Below, one piece after another: positions 36,740 to 47,035 of a stretch of DNA of 64,000 bases. Below the pieces are notes generated by a model. The model had not been told where the DNA came from. It was given only the letters and a program-made list of their open reading frames with translations, and searched no databases. The translations under genes were made by a program, and so were the position numbers. This DNA comes from Bacteroidia bacterium. Lineage in GTDB: Bacteria; Bacteroidota; Bacteroidia; Bacteroidales; Paludibacteraceae. The stretch covers positions 16,216 to 80,215 of the forward strand of contig SAAL01000002.1 in NCBI GenBank assembly GCA_009929445.1, read 5' to 3'. The number at the start of each line of letters is the position of its first letter. Within the stretch, counting starts at the first letter, position 1.

Positions 36740-37033
36740 ATGACACTTCAAGAAAAAGCATCGTTATTAATCAACGACGAGTTCAAAGCAAAAATAAGGA
36801 TGGCTGCGCTGAAAGCTGCCAAGGATTTAATCAACGATACCAACATCGATATGCTGGTGCGCAAGTACGCACAGCGGGTACGCAACAACATCTTCGGGGA
36901 CTGGATCAACCACCTCACGTTCCTGGTCGTAGAGCACCAGCAGACGACCGCGGCGGTTGACGATGCGCTGCTGCAGAATATTGTTAATTCTGTTTTCACG
37001 CAGGCGGCAGAGCAGTATTATTATAATATCTAA
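36740..37033 (+). CDS. hypothetical phage protein
   Basis: 97-aa ORF. Confidence 0.5.
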   Translation: MTLQEKASLLINDEFKAKIRMAALKAAKDLINDTNIDMLVRKYAQRVRNNIFGDWINHLTFLVVEHQQTTAAVDDALLQNIVNSVFTQAAEQYYYNI

Positions 37034-37176
37034 AGAGAGTTCACAATGCATCAGCAAGCGTACCGGCAATTGCAGCCACACTATATGAATCAATATGTTA
37101 GTTTGACAACTGTGGCCTTTGCCGGTAATGCTACTGATTTCTGCACTGCTTCATTCATTTTTATAAAATCGGTTAA

Positions 37177-40100
37177 ATGAAAATTTTCTCCCCCGCCCAT
37201 ACGCAGCTCTACGACATTCAGGTAGATGACCGCTCCGTGCGCTATCGCTCCATCATGAACGATGACAGCCTGACGCTTCATTTTTCAACGCCGGGTACGA
37301 TTACCATTTCGGTCGGGTCATACGTTGATTTTGAGGGGCAAAGATATACGCTGTTTTACCCGGAGAATTTCAAAAAGTACAATAGCCGTAATTTTGAATA
37401 TACACTCACACTTCACGGAAATAGAGAATTTCTCAAACGTTTTAAGTTCAAAGACACCGCCGCAATTCCTTACAGGCTCAAATTTCCGCTCACGGCTAAG
37501 CCGGTGGATTTTGTTACCCGCATTGTTCAGAATATGAACCTGCACGACTCCGGCTGGTCGGTCGGCACCTGCATCGATGCGACGGAGAAACTCATTTCTT
37601 TCAACCACGAAAGCTGCTTTGATGTGCTGGGGCGTTTGGCTTCGGAATTTTCCACTGAGTGGGAAATTATCGGAAAGACTATCCACCTGCGCAAGGTAGA
37701 GAAATTCAAGGCAGATCCACTCCCGCTATCTTACGGCAAAGGTAACGGTTTCAAATCCGGTACCGGGCGGATGAACGACGGCGATAAAATTCCCATCGGG
37801 CGGCTCTACGTGCAGGGCGGAGAACGGAATATCGACCGTTCAAAATACGGAAGCTCCACGCTTTTACTTCCAAAATCCGCCACTTTGGTTTACGAAGGTA
37901 AAACCTACCGCACCGATGCAGACGGAATGTTTATCACCCGCGACGGCAACACATTCCCAACCGAAGACAGTTACGATGCTTCGGATATTTATCCGAAACG
38001 CGTCGGAACCGTGAGCCAAGTTATTGCTGTGGATGCTTCTAAAAATTTCTACGATATTAAAGACAACTCCATTCCCGCCACGCTCAATTTCCGGGACTGC
38101 CGGATTGCAGGCGAAAAAGCAACAATTGTATTTCAATCCGGAATACTTGCAGGGCGGGAATTTGACATTGAGCAGACCGAAAACGATTTAACAGGCTACA
38201 TTCACGCCGAAAGGCGGTTCAAGCTCGTTCCGCAGGAGCAGGACGGACAGATAATGCCGGGAGGTTTATTCGTGCCCGCCGTTGGCGATAAATACGCTGT
38301 TTTCAACATTTCGCTCCCGGATGATTACATTCGGAAAGATTTAGATAAATCCGGTGCTTCGTGGGATATGATGCGCGAAGCGGTAAAATATTTTGCCGAA
38401 AACGAAGCGCAGAAATTTCAGTTTACCGGAGAGCTGGACGACGTGTGGTCAAAAAGCCGTTGGCTCCAAATCGGTGGGAAAATAGTTCCCGGCGGTCACG
38501 TTCTATTTTCCGACCCGCAGTTTCTGCCCGGTGGCGAAGTTATCCGCATCGTGTCGGTGAAAGATTACGTAAACTCACCGCATAAGCCCGAAATAACACT
38601 TAGTAATGCCCCGGTATCCGGGAGTTTCTCGTCCGGGCTGGCAAAGCTTGAGGCGGAAGAGGTAATCGTAGAGCAGAACCGCAGGGACATGATCCGATTT
38701 GCTCAAAGGCAATGGCGCGACACGAAGGAAACACAAGCCATGCTGGAGCAGTCGCTGCTTAATTTTTCCGGCTCCATCAACCCGGTCACCATTAAGACCA
38801 TGCAGCTCATTGCCGGAGATGAATCGTTGCAGTTCCGGTTTGTAAACAGTAAAACTACTCCGGTACGCGTGGATCATAACATCACGTTCAACCCCCTCAC
38901 TAAAGTACTCACCGCCGCCGTCGGGATTATTCAGCATATGACGCTCGGCATTACCGAGATGTCGAGCGCAGGCAGGGCAAGAACTTATAAGTTTTGGGAT
39001 TTATCCGGCTACACATCTCCACCACTTACCAATACTGACAAAGCCTATTATCTATACGCGAAATGCGCAAAAACAGGGACGGCAGGCACTTATATTTTGT
39101 CCGAAACCGCTATCGGCATGGAATCCGTATCGGGATTCTACCACTTCCTTATCGGCATACTCAACAGCGAGCAGGGCGGCGACCGCTCCTTTGCTCCGGT
39201 GTATGGATTTACCGAAATTCTGCCTGGCAGGATGACGACCGATAGGATTGTTTCCCAGGACGGAAATACATTTTTTGACCTGCTTAACGGAATCATCGGC
39301 GGAAAAATATCGTTCACAGCCGGCTCGTCAGGGCTGGCCAACCTCAGCGAATGGGCCGCAGCTGCTCAGGACATTCAGGACGCACAGGCAACCGCAAATC
39401 AGGCGTTAATCGACGCGGAAAATGCAAGACAGGAGGCTTTAGATAATGTAACTGACTACAATTCCAAATTCGCAGCCATTCAGCAGCAGGTGGACGGGGA
39501 AGTTACAAACTGGTTCTACGCATACTCACCAACTTTATCGAATCACCCGGCAAACACCTGGCTGGACGACATAGAACGTGACAGACACGTAGGGGACACG
39601 TTCACCAACACACAGGGATACATCGACGCTTCGACAACACCGGATGCCGGAAAGAGTTGGAGGTTCGTGAAAAACTCCGGGGTTTACAGCTGGACGCCAA
39701 TTGCCGACAGCGATGCAGTGAAAGCGTTGCTTCAGGCTGCCGCAGCACAAGCCGCAGCGGATGGGAAAAGTACAACATATCTTATTCAACCGTCAAAGTA
39801 CCAATACGGGGACACATGGGTTCTTGCATCAGACGCAACGGTCAACGGTGTTGCATACAAAGCCGGGGACATCCTGACTGCAACGCAATCGAGCGAGGTA
39901 TATAATGCCGCTCACTGGACAAAAAAGGTTCGTTACACGGATGATACAGCCGCCAACAATGCACAGTCAACCGCCAACAATGCGCAGTCAGCTGCCAACA
40001 CTGCCAACGCGCTACTAACCGATATCGCCAGTGACAACAAGCTGACACCATCAGAAAAGCAAGCAATAAAAAAAGAGTGGGACGTCATTGTTTCGGAATA

Positions 40101-41994
40101 CGAAAAAATTTGCATCTACGCGGACACCTATGGACAGAGCTACGACGGGTACACAGACGCATTCGATAACCTGCTCGGCTATATTCCGACATTGCTGGCC
40201 AACCTTACAACCACGAGCGACATCAACGGGTCGGAATTCAGGGCCGCTTTTAAGTGGTACTACGACGCACGTCAAGACATATACAATGCAGTTGCAACTG
40301 CTGCCAAAACATACGCAAACAACCTGATTGCTAATTTATACGTTGGTGGCGAAAACCTGATAGTCGGGAGCAAACGAACGCTGACAGCCGGGTCGAATAA
40401 TTACTACTACTCTGTATTGTTCGGCAGCGAGGCAAGCTCATCGATGAATTCACTCGGAGCGATATCGTCGGACAACACACTTTCAGCAAGCGAAAAAACA
40501 ACCGTTAAAGCAATCTGGGATGCCATGCAACTCGAGCAGCCGAAAATCGCCGTAATGGCCGACAATCGAGCGGTGAGTAAGACTGCCTACATGACCGCAT
40601 ACAACAACCTGAGCGGTTACATCACACCGCTCCTGGTTGATATGAATTCAAGCAGCAGCGTAAACGCGTCAACATTCAATTCTCACTTTACATCGTACTA
40701 CAGCGCAAGACAGGCTCTTTTAGTTGCAGCAGGTGCTTACCTGACTAATGGCAAAACCTACGTACTTTCAGTCGGTTCTGTTGCTAAAATATCAGGGACA
40801 GCAACAAAAGTACGAGCGTTACTTTATGATTTCGTAAACCTGACTGCTCAGGTAGTGACTGATGATATGAATATAAGCGCAAGCCGGCAGGTTTATACAT
40901 TTACTGTACCAGCCTCCGGATATTACAGCCTCATAATTTATGCGGGAATGTCAGGGAGTACCTCCGGCAATATTATTGCATTCGATCAGCTCATGCTGCA
41001 GGAGGGCAACAAAGCATCTGCGTTCAGTCCCGCCGTTCGCCACGTAACCGAGGCGCTTCAGGGTAGTACGGAAATCGAAGGAGGACTGCTGGCCACCAAC
41101 CTGCTCATGATGAAAGACCCGGACGGTAATATCCGCGGAGGGATGTCAGGGCTAAACGACAATATTGGGTTCTGGACGGGGGGGACATATGCGAATGCCC
41201 TTTCAATGCTGGCGAAAATAATTTTAAGAAAAGACGGAAGCGGCCACCTGGCAGGCGGGAAAATAAAATGGAATGCAGACGGTTCTTTACTTGAAGTAAT
41301 TGGAAAAATAACAGCGAACGAGGGGAAAATCGGAAACTTAAGCGTAACGGGAGGCGCTTTGCAGTCAGACACAATCACACTTACCGAACAAGCGGTAGAA
41401 ACGCTTCCAACCTTGCTCTCACCAGTACCGTCATCAATTTCGTATCAGAGCACATGGCAAGACAACACTTCCAATTCTGATGCACACGCTATTACACAGT
41501 CTATCGTATTACAAATAGACAGCCAGGTGAGGTTTAAGGCTACCGCAAGCCCATCTCCAAACTTTGATGGAAATGGTGTATGGAGCGTTTATATAACTGA
41601 TGCAAACGGTGCCACTGTATATTCAGATAATGGTGAAGATTTTATTACAAATAAACTCTACGCAGTCATGCTCCCACCGGGTTCATACAATATTCACAGC
41701 GTGGCAGGTGGTTTGTATGAATTAGGAGTAAACTATTTGAACAGCGCGAGCATTACAGGAGAATCAAGCTCAATTATTTACTCAGTTGGTTACATCAGCC
41801 GTACCAAAATAGGCAATAACGGATTTTATTCTTTCTGGGATGCTCTGAAATATGTTTACTATTCAAGTACGGAGGGGCTGAAAGTGAGGGGGAATATAGA
41901 ACTACTTTCGCCAAACGGACAGAGCGGCATTAGAATTACTAATAACGGAGTAGAATTTAACAATAAAAATGGGGGGTGGAAACAATTGACTTAA
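37177..41994 (+). CDS. large tail tip/fibre protein
   Basis: 1605 aa; tail-like N-terminus and fibre-like repeats. Confidence 0.7.
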   Translation: MKIFSPAHTQLYDIQVDDRSVRYRSIMNDDSLTLHFSTPGTITISVGSYVDFEGQRYTLFYPENFKKYNSRNFEYTLTLHGNREFLKRFKFKDTAAIPYRLKFPLTAKPVDFVTRIVQNMNLHDSGWSVGTCIDATEKLISFNHESCFDVLGRLASEFSTEWEIIGKTIHLRKVEKFKADPLPLSYGKGNGFKSGTGRMNDGDKIPIGRLYVQGGERNIDRSKYGSSTLLLPKSATLVYEGKTYRTDADGMFITRDGNTFPTEDSYDASDIYPKRVGTVSQVIAVDASKNFYDIKDNSIPATLNFRDCRIAGEKATIVFQSGILAGREFDIEQTENDLTGYIHAERRFKLVPQEQDGQIMPGGLFVPAVGDKYAVFNISLPDDYIRKDLDKSGASWDMMREAVKYFAENEAQKFQFTGELDDVWSKSRWLQIGGKIVPGGHVLFSDPQFLPGGEVIRIVSVKDYVNSPHKPEITLSNAPVSGSFSSGLAKLEAEEVIVEQNRRDMIRFAQRQWRDTKETQAMLEQSLLNFSGSINPVTIKTMQLIAGDESLQFRFVNSKTTPVRVDHNITFNPLTKVLTAAVGIIQHMTLGITEMSSAGRARTYKFWDLSGYTSPPLTNTDKAYYLYAKCAKTGTAGTYILSETAIGMESVSGFYHFLIGILNSEQGGDRSFAPVYGFTEILPGRMTTDRIVSQDGNTFFDLLNGIIGGKISFTAGSSGLANLSEWAAAAQDIQDAQATANQALIDAENARQEALDNVTDYNSKFAAIQQQVDGEVTNWFYAYSPTLSNHPANTWLDDIERDRHVGDTFTNTQGYIDASTTPDAGKSWRFVKNSGVYSWTPIADSDAVKALLQAAAAQAAADGKSTTYLIQPSKYQYGDTWVLASDATVNGVAYKAGDILTATQSSEVYNAAHWTKKVRYTDDTAANNAQSTANNAQSAANTANALLTDIASDNKLTPSEKQAIKKEWDVIVSEYEKICIYADTYGQSYDGYTDAFDNLLGYIPTLLANLTTTSDINGSEFRAAFKWYYDARQDIYNAVATAAKTYANNLIANLYVGGENLIVGSKRTLTAGSNNYYYSVLFGSEASSSMNSLGAISSDNTLSASEKTTVKAIWDAMQLEQPKIAVMADNRAVSKTAYMTAYNNLSGYITPLLVDMNSSSSVNASTFNSHFTSYYSARQALLVAAGAYLTNGKTYVLSVGSVAKISGTATKVRALLYDFVNLTAQVVTDDMNISASRQVYTFTVPASGYYSLIIYAGMSGSTSGNIIAFDQLMLQEGNKASAFSPAVRHVTEALQGSTEIEGGLLATNLLMMKDPDGNIRGGMSGLNDNIGFWTGGTYANALSMLAKIILRKDGSGHLAGGKIKWNADGSLLEVIGKITANEGKIGNLSVTGGALQSDTITLTEQAVETLPTLLSPVPSSISYQSTWQDNTSNSDAHAITQSIVLQIDSQVRFKATASPSPNFDGNGVWSVYITDANGATVYSDNGEDFITNKLYAVMLPPGSYNIHSVAGGLYELGVNYLNSASITGESSSIIYSVGYISRTKIGNNGFYSFWDALKYVYYSSTEGLKVRGNIELLSPNGQSGIRITNNGVEFNNKNGGWKQLT

Positions 41995-42001
41995 AAGCAG
42001 G

Positions 42002-42085
42002 AAAGCCCCCCGGTTGCAGTTGACTCTCTGAACTTCCAACTGCACAAAATGCGAACAACCCGCATACCCGAAGGGGCTTTTTTTT
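42002..42085 (+). terminator. branched terminator after tail operon
   Basis: AAAGCCCC/GGGGCTTT enclosing TGCAGTTG/CAACTGCA and ATGCG/CGCAT hairpins, then T run. Confidence 0.7.
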
Positions 42086-42210
42086 AGTTAGATTTTCAGA
42101 TTCATTTTCTTTGCTTCATCCGATTCCGGCAATAAAGATTGAAGAAAATCAATTGACGCATAATATGTTTCATCTACCAAAGAATCTGTGTTCACAGCTC
42201 GAATTATATC

Positions 42211-42447
42211 AAGCAAACTACGGCCGCCACCTGGTTTTGGGCAGACGAAGGACTCGACACCGGACATATCTGTGAGCAGGAGATTATAAAAATAGATCAC
42301 ACCGCCAGGCCGAAAGAGTTCTATGAAAGGGAAATAATCCAGGCAATGGTACGAACGTTAGAACGCTGTTTAATCAACCTTGAAAAAGGTTTTAAACGCG
42401 AAATACCGCAGGTTGAAAAATACGCCACCTACGACAAAAAGATTTAA
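42211..42447 (+). pseudogene. C-terminal remnant of a formyltransferase-like gene
   Basis: KQTTAATWFWADEGLDTGHICEQEIIKIDHTARPKEFYEREIIQAMVRTLERCLINLEKGFKREIPQVEKYATYDKKI*. Confidence 0.5.
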
Positions 42448-42480
42448 AAACAAAAATGGCCTGTCTCTCAGGCTATTTTT

Positions 42481-42532
42481 GTACTTTTTGTTTTGTATTT
42501 CCGTACTTTTTGTTTTTGCGATTATATTTCCA
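42481..42532 (-). repeat. prophage right end, two sites at 22-bp spacing
   Basis: Reverse complement TGGAAATATAATCGCAAAAACAAAAAGTACGGAAATACAAAACAAAAAGTAC. Confidence 0.8.
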
Positions 42533-42537
42533 AAAAT
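42533..42537. repeat. right 5-bp target site duplication AAAAT
   Basis: Matches 5633..5637. Confidence 0.8.
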
Positions 42538-42703
42538 GCAGAATTGTATAACTCATAATCCGGTGAATGATTTTGGAGTATGTATTGACAGGAAATATGT
42601 TTGAATTTCTCAAAAAATGATAAAAACTGAGAACATACTATGTTAAATCAACGTTAAATAGGTAATTTTGAGTGAATTTTCAAACAAAATATTCGTACAC
42701 CCT

Positions 42704-43801
42704 ATGACAAAACGAACCAGAATTTTTGTAATAGCAATAACCGGCTTACTCATTATTGGTATGGCATTTTTCCCCATGATTAAAAAGAGTCAGAAAAAGG
42801 AAGACAAAAAACCGGTTCCAAAAGGTCAGGCAGGGGGACAACGTAATCCACTGGTAGTACAAGGATTGGTGTTACAATACAGCACTCTGAACGATGTATT
42901 TCGTACTAAAGGCATTTTATTGCCCGATGAAGAGGTGGATTTGAGTTTCGAAACCTCGGGAAAAATTACCAATATTCACTTCAAGGAAGGTTCTTACGTG
43001 AATCAGGGTCAACTGCTTGCCAAAATAAACGACAAACCGCTTCAGGCCGAATTAAAAAAACTCGAAACGCAGCTTCCGCTTGCCAACGAAAGGGTTTTCA
43101 GGCAAAAAACATTGCTTGAAAAAGATGCTGTAAGCCAGGAAACCTACGAAGTGGTAGTGACCGAACTGGAAAAGCTGAAAGCCGATATCGAACTGATAAA
43201 AACCCGCATTGCACAGACCGAACTGCGGGCTCCGTTCAGCGGAATAATCGGACTCAGACAAGTGAGCAACGGCGCTTATGCATCTCCTACGGTAGTTATT
43301 GCCAAACTGACAAAGATTTCGCCGCTAAAATTGGAATTTTCTGTCAACGAGCGGCAGGTGGACGAAATTAAACCCGGAACGCGGTTGAATTTTGGAATAG
43401 ATAATGACAAAAATGCCTACGAAGCTGTGGTATATGCCATTGAATCGCAGCTCGATGCTCAAACCCTCTCACTGAAAGCCCGCGCACGCTACCCCAATCC
43501 CGGAGGCCGACTCAAAGCAGGGCAATCGGCAACGGTTGAAATCCGGCTCAGACAAATCACCAACACGGTAGTCATTCCAAGCATCGCATCCATCGCTGAA
43601 ATGGGGCGTGACATCGCTTTCATCTACAAAGACGGCAAAGCCAAACAAGTGGTACTCACCAAAGGACTTCGTACCGAAAACTCCGTACAGGTGGTAAGTG
43701 GAATTTCGGTTGGCGATACGCTGCTTACTACCGGAGTGATGCAACTCAGGGATGGCATGCCGGTGAAACTGGGGGAAGTGGTGACACAAGCTGCCCCCTA
43801 A
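42704..43801 (+). CDS. RND efflux periplasmic adaptor subunit
   Basis: TSGKITNIHFKEGSYVNQGQLLAKIND; ELRAPFSGIIG. Confidence 0.92.
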   Translation: MTKRTRIFVIAITGLLIIGMAFFPMIKKSQKKEDKKPVPKGQAGGQRNPLVVQGLVLQYSTLNDVFRTKGILLPDEEVDLSFETSGKITNIHFKEGSYVNQGQLLAKINDKPLQAELKKLETQLPLANERVFRQKTLLEKDAVSQETYEVVVTELEKLKADIELIKTRIAQTELRAPFSGIIGLRQVSNGAYASPTVVIAKLTKISPLKLEFSVNERQVDEIKPGTRLNFGIDNDKNAYEAVVYAIESQLDAQTLSLKARARYPNPGGRLKAGQSATVEIRLRQITNTVVIPSIASIAEMGRDIAFIYKDGKAKQVVLTKGLRTENSVQVVSGISVGDTLLTTGVMQLRDGMPVKLGEVVTQAAP

Positions 43802-43988
43802 CCCTCCAGAATGAAGTTTCCTGATATAAAATCGGAACAGGCAGGAACAGGCTCTGAAAGGGGAATTAGTTGAATATCAACTCATTCTATTTTGAAAATA
43901 TTATTTTTTACAAAAAATCAAAATTATTAAAATGTTTACTAAATGTACTTTTATTCCTCCTTTAGGGGGCTAGGGGGCTTGTATCATT

Positions 43989-46900
43989 ATGAATCTATCC
44001 GAACTTAGCATAAAACGACCAGTATTGTCCACAGTTTTTGTGTTGATTATCCTGCTTCTCGGAGGTATTGGCTACACCTACCTGGCTGTAAGGGAATACC
44101 CGAGTGTAGACAATCCAATCATCACGGTATCAGTTTCTTATCCCGGTGCCAATGCAGATGTGATTGAAAAGCAAATTACCGAACCGCTGGAGCAAAATAT
44201 CAACGGAATTCCGGGCATCCGGTCGCTCATGAGTTCGAGCAGTCAGGGTAACTCAAGAATTACCGTTGAATTTGAGCTGAGCGTGGACATGGAAACTGCT
44301 GCCAACGATGTTCGCGACAAGGTATCGCGGGCACAGCGCTATCTTCCGCGCGATGTGGATCCGCCAACCGTTTCAAAAGCCGATGCCGATGCCGATCCGA
44401 TCATGCAAATCACTGTTCAGAGTCCGAACCGGTCGCTGCTGGAACTCACCGAAATCGCCGAACTGACGGTAAAGGAGCGCCTTCAAACCATTCAGGATGT
44501 AAGTGCAGTGGAAATTTGGGGCGAAAACCGCTACGCCATGCGTCTGTGGCTTGATCCGACCAAGATGGCAGCTTACAACATCACACCACTGGATGTAAAA
44601 AACACACTCGACCGCGAAAACATTGAACTTCCGGCGGGCAGCATCGAAGGCGATCAGATTGAACGTTCCATCCGTACGATGGGTTTGATGATTACTCCCG
44701 AAGAATTTAATAACATTATTCTGATTGAAAACGACAAACGGATTGTTCGTTTCCGCGATATTGGTTATGCAGAACTGGACAGCGAAAACCGCAAAAACAT
44801 CCTCCGGCTGAATGGTATCCCGATGGTAAGTACGATTATCATTCCTCAGCCCGGCGCTAATCAGATAAACATTGCCGACGAAGCCCGCATGCGTGTGCAA
44901 CAGATGCAAAAAGACCTGCCCGAAGATGTGAAGGTGGATGTGGTTTTTGACAATACCCGATTTATCAGGGCATCCATAGCCGAAGTAGAATCCACGGTAT
45001 ATGTTGCATTTGCGCTTGTAGTGATAATAATATTTCTTTTCCTTCGAAACTGGCGGGTAACGTTGATTCCCGCTTTAGTCATTCCGGTTTCGCTCATCGG
45101 CGCTTTTTTCGTGATGTATCTGGCCGGATTTTCCATCAACGTACTTTCGATGCTGGCAGTAGTTCTGGCTGTGGGGCTGGTGGTGGACGATGCCATCGTG
45201 GTTACCGAAAATATTTACAAGAAAATAGAACTCGGCATGAATCCCCGGAAAGCAGCCATCGAAGGTTCGAAAGAAATTTTCTTTGCAGTCGTTTCCACTA
45301 CCATTACACTCGTTGCGGTGTTTTTCCCCATCGTTTTTCTGGAAGGAATGACCGGACGGCTTTTTCGCGAATTCAGTATTGTAATTTCAGGTTCGGTACT
45401 TATTTCTTCGTTCGTAGCACTGACTTTTACCCCGATGCTTTCGGCTAAATTGCTCAAAAAGAAAGAAAAACACAATTGGTTTCAGGAAAAAACAGAACCA
45501 TTTTTCGAGAAAATGAATTCCGGATACGAAAACATGTTGAAAAGTTTTATTGGCAGAAAATGGCTGGTTATTCCCATTATAGTGGTTACCATTGGCCTGA
45601 TTTTCCTTTTTTGGAACATTATTCCGGCTGAAATGGCGCCCCTGGAAGACCGCTCACAAGTTACCATCCGGACTTCGGCACCCGAAGGGGCTACGTATGA
45701 ATTTGTAAGAGATTATACCGGAAAAATTTCCGGCATAGCCGATTCGGTTGCACCGGAAAGAGAATCGAACATTACCATCAGCCGGGGTGGATTCGGCATG
45801 GTACGACTCACGCTACCCGATATCAAAGAGCGTGAGCGAAGCCAAATGGAGATAGCCGACGAACTGACCAAAGCAGTACGTCCTCAAACCGCAGCCCGGT
45901 CGTTTGTTCAGCAACAATCCTCTTTTGGCGGACGCAGGGGCGGAATGCCTATTCAATACGTACTCCAGGCACCCAACATTCAGAAACTCGAAGAATTTAT
46001 TCCCCTTTTTATGGACGAAGTAAACAAAAGTCCGTACTTCCAGATGTCTGATATCAATCTGAAATTTACAAAACCCGAAACACGTATCGTGATTGACCGG
46101 GATAAGGCTGCATTGCTTGGAGTGAGCACCCGTGAAATTGGTCAGACTTTGCAATATGCATTGAGCGGACAGCGAATGGGCTATTTCTACATGAACGGAA
46201 AACAATATCAGATACTGGCCGAAATAAACCGCCAGCAACGCAACACACCACTTGATCTGAAATCCATTTATATTAAAAATTCGGCCGGTCAAATGATTCA
46301 GATGGACAATGTGGTGCAGCTCGTAGAAACGGTGGCACCACCGCAACTGTATCGCTACAACCGATTCAACTCAGCCACTGTTTCGGCCGGACTGGCTCCC
46401 GGTTACTCGCTCGGACAGGGAATTGACGAAATGGACCGCATAGCCAAAGCCACTCTCGACGAAACTTTCCGAACAGCACTCGAAGGAGAATCGCGTAACT
46501 TCAGGGAAAGTTCTTCGAGCCTCCTTTTTGCTTTTGTACTTGCCATATTGCTCATTATACTTATTCTGGCTGCTCAATTCGAAAGTTTCAAAGATCCGTT
46601 TATCATCATGTTCACGGTACCTCTGGCCATAGGCGGAGCGCTGCTTTTCATGTGGATAGCCGGTGTTACCATGAACATCTACAGTCAGATAGGACTCATT
46701 ATGCTGATTGGGCTGGTAGCTAAAAACGGGATTCTGATTGTAGAATTTGCCAATCAGCGCCAAAACGCCGGTATGGATAAGTCCGAAGCCATATTGGGTG
46801 CCTCGGTGCTGCGCTTGCGCCCCATCCTGATGACAAGCGCTTCCACCATTTTAGGATTACTGCCGTTGGTTTTTGCTTCGGGCGAAGGCGCTAACGGCCG

Positions 46901-47033
46901 GATTGCGATGGGTGTAGCCGTGGTGGGCGGCATGCTGATTTCCACACTGCTTACCCTTTTTATCGTCCCGGCGATGTATATGTATATTTCAACGAAGAGA
47001 AACCTGCCCCCTACCCCCCTAAAGGGGGAATAG
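43989..47033 (+). CDS. RND multidrug efflux transporter
   Basis: MNLSELSIKRPVLSTVFVLIILLLG; VVDDAIVVTENI. Confidence 0.95.
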   Translation: MNLSELSIKRPVLSTVFVLIILLLGGIGYTYLAVREYPSVDNPIITVSVSYPGANADVIEKQITEPLEQNINGIPGIRSLMSSSSQGNSRITVEFELSVDMETAANDVRDKVSRAQRYLPRDVDPPTVSKADADADPIMQITVQSPNRSLLELTEIAELTVKERLQTIQDVSAVEIWGENRYAMRLWLDPTKMAAYNITPLDVKNTLDRENIELPAGSIEGDQIERSIRTMGLMITPEEFNNIILIENDKRIVRFRDIGYAELDSENRKNILRLNGIPMVSTIIIPQPGANQINIADEARMRVQQMQKDLPEDVKVDVVFDNTRFIRASIAEVESTVYVAFALVVIIIFLFLRNWRVTLIPALVIPVSLIGAFFVMYLAGFSINVLSMLAVVLAVGLVVDDAIVVTENIYKKIELGMNPRKAAIEGSKEIFFAVVSTTITLVAVFFPIVFLEGMTGRLFREFSIVISGSVLISSFVALTFTPMLSAKLLKKKEKHNWFQEKTEPFFEKMNSGYENMLKSFIGRKWLVIPIIVVTIGLIFLFWNIIPAEMAPLEDRSQVTIRTSAPEGATYEFVRDYTGKISGIADSVAPERESNITISRGGFGMVRLTLPDIKERERSQMEIADELTKAVRPQTAARSFVQQQSSFGGRRGGMPIQYVLQAPNIQKLEEFIPLFMDEVNKSPYFQMSDINLKFTKPETRIVIDRDKAALLGVSTREIGQTLQYALSGQRMGYFYMNGKQYQILAEINRQQRNTPLDLKSIYIKNSAGQMIQMDNVVQLVETVAPPQLYRYNRFNSATVSAGLAPGYSLGQGIDEMDRIAKATLDETFRTALEGESRNFRESSSSLLFAFVLAILLIILILAAQFESFKDPFIIMFTVPLAIGGALLFMWIAGVTMNIYSQIGLIMLIGLVAKNGILIVEFANQRQNAGMDKSEAILGASVLRLRPILMTSASTILGLLPLVFASGEGANGRIAMGVAVVGGMLISTLLTLFIVPAMYMYISTKRNLPPTPLKGE

Positions 47034-47035
47034 TT

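Larger units (their letters stand above)
5638..42532 (+). mobile_element. Mu-like transposable prophage, apparently complete
   Basis: TG at 5638, CA at 42531-42532, flanking AAAAT; MuA, MuB, Gam, S24 repressor, terminase, portal, capsid, tape measure and tail genes inside. Confidence 0.93.

Noticed and set aside
5643-42530. Alternative prophage ends using ATTTC as the 5-bp target duplication (left gATTTCt, right tATTTCc)
   Set aside because: These would give ends without TG...CA, whereas AAAAT gives TG/CA termini plus better spacing to the shared 15-mer.
44373-46763. Antisense ORFs across the RND transporter gene (e.g. 44373..44909, 45813..46346)
   Set aside because: Shadow ORFs of a conserved transporter.
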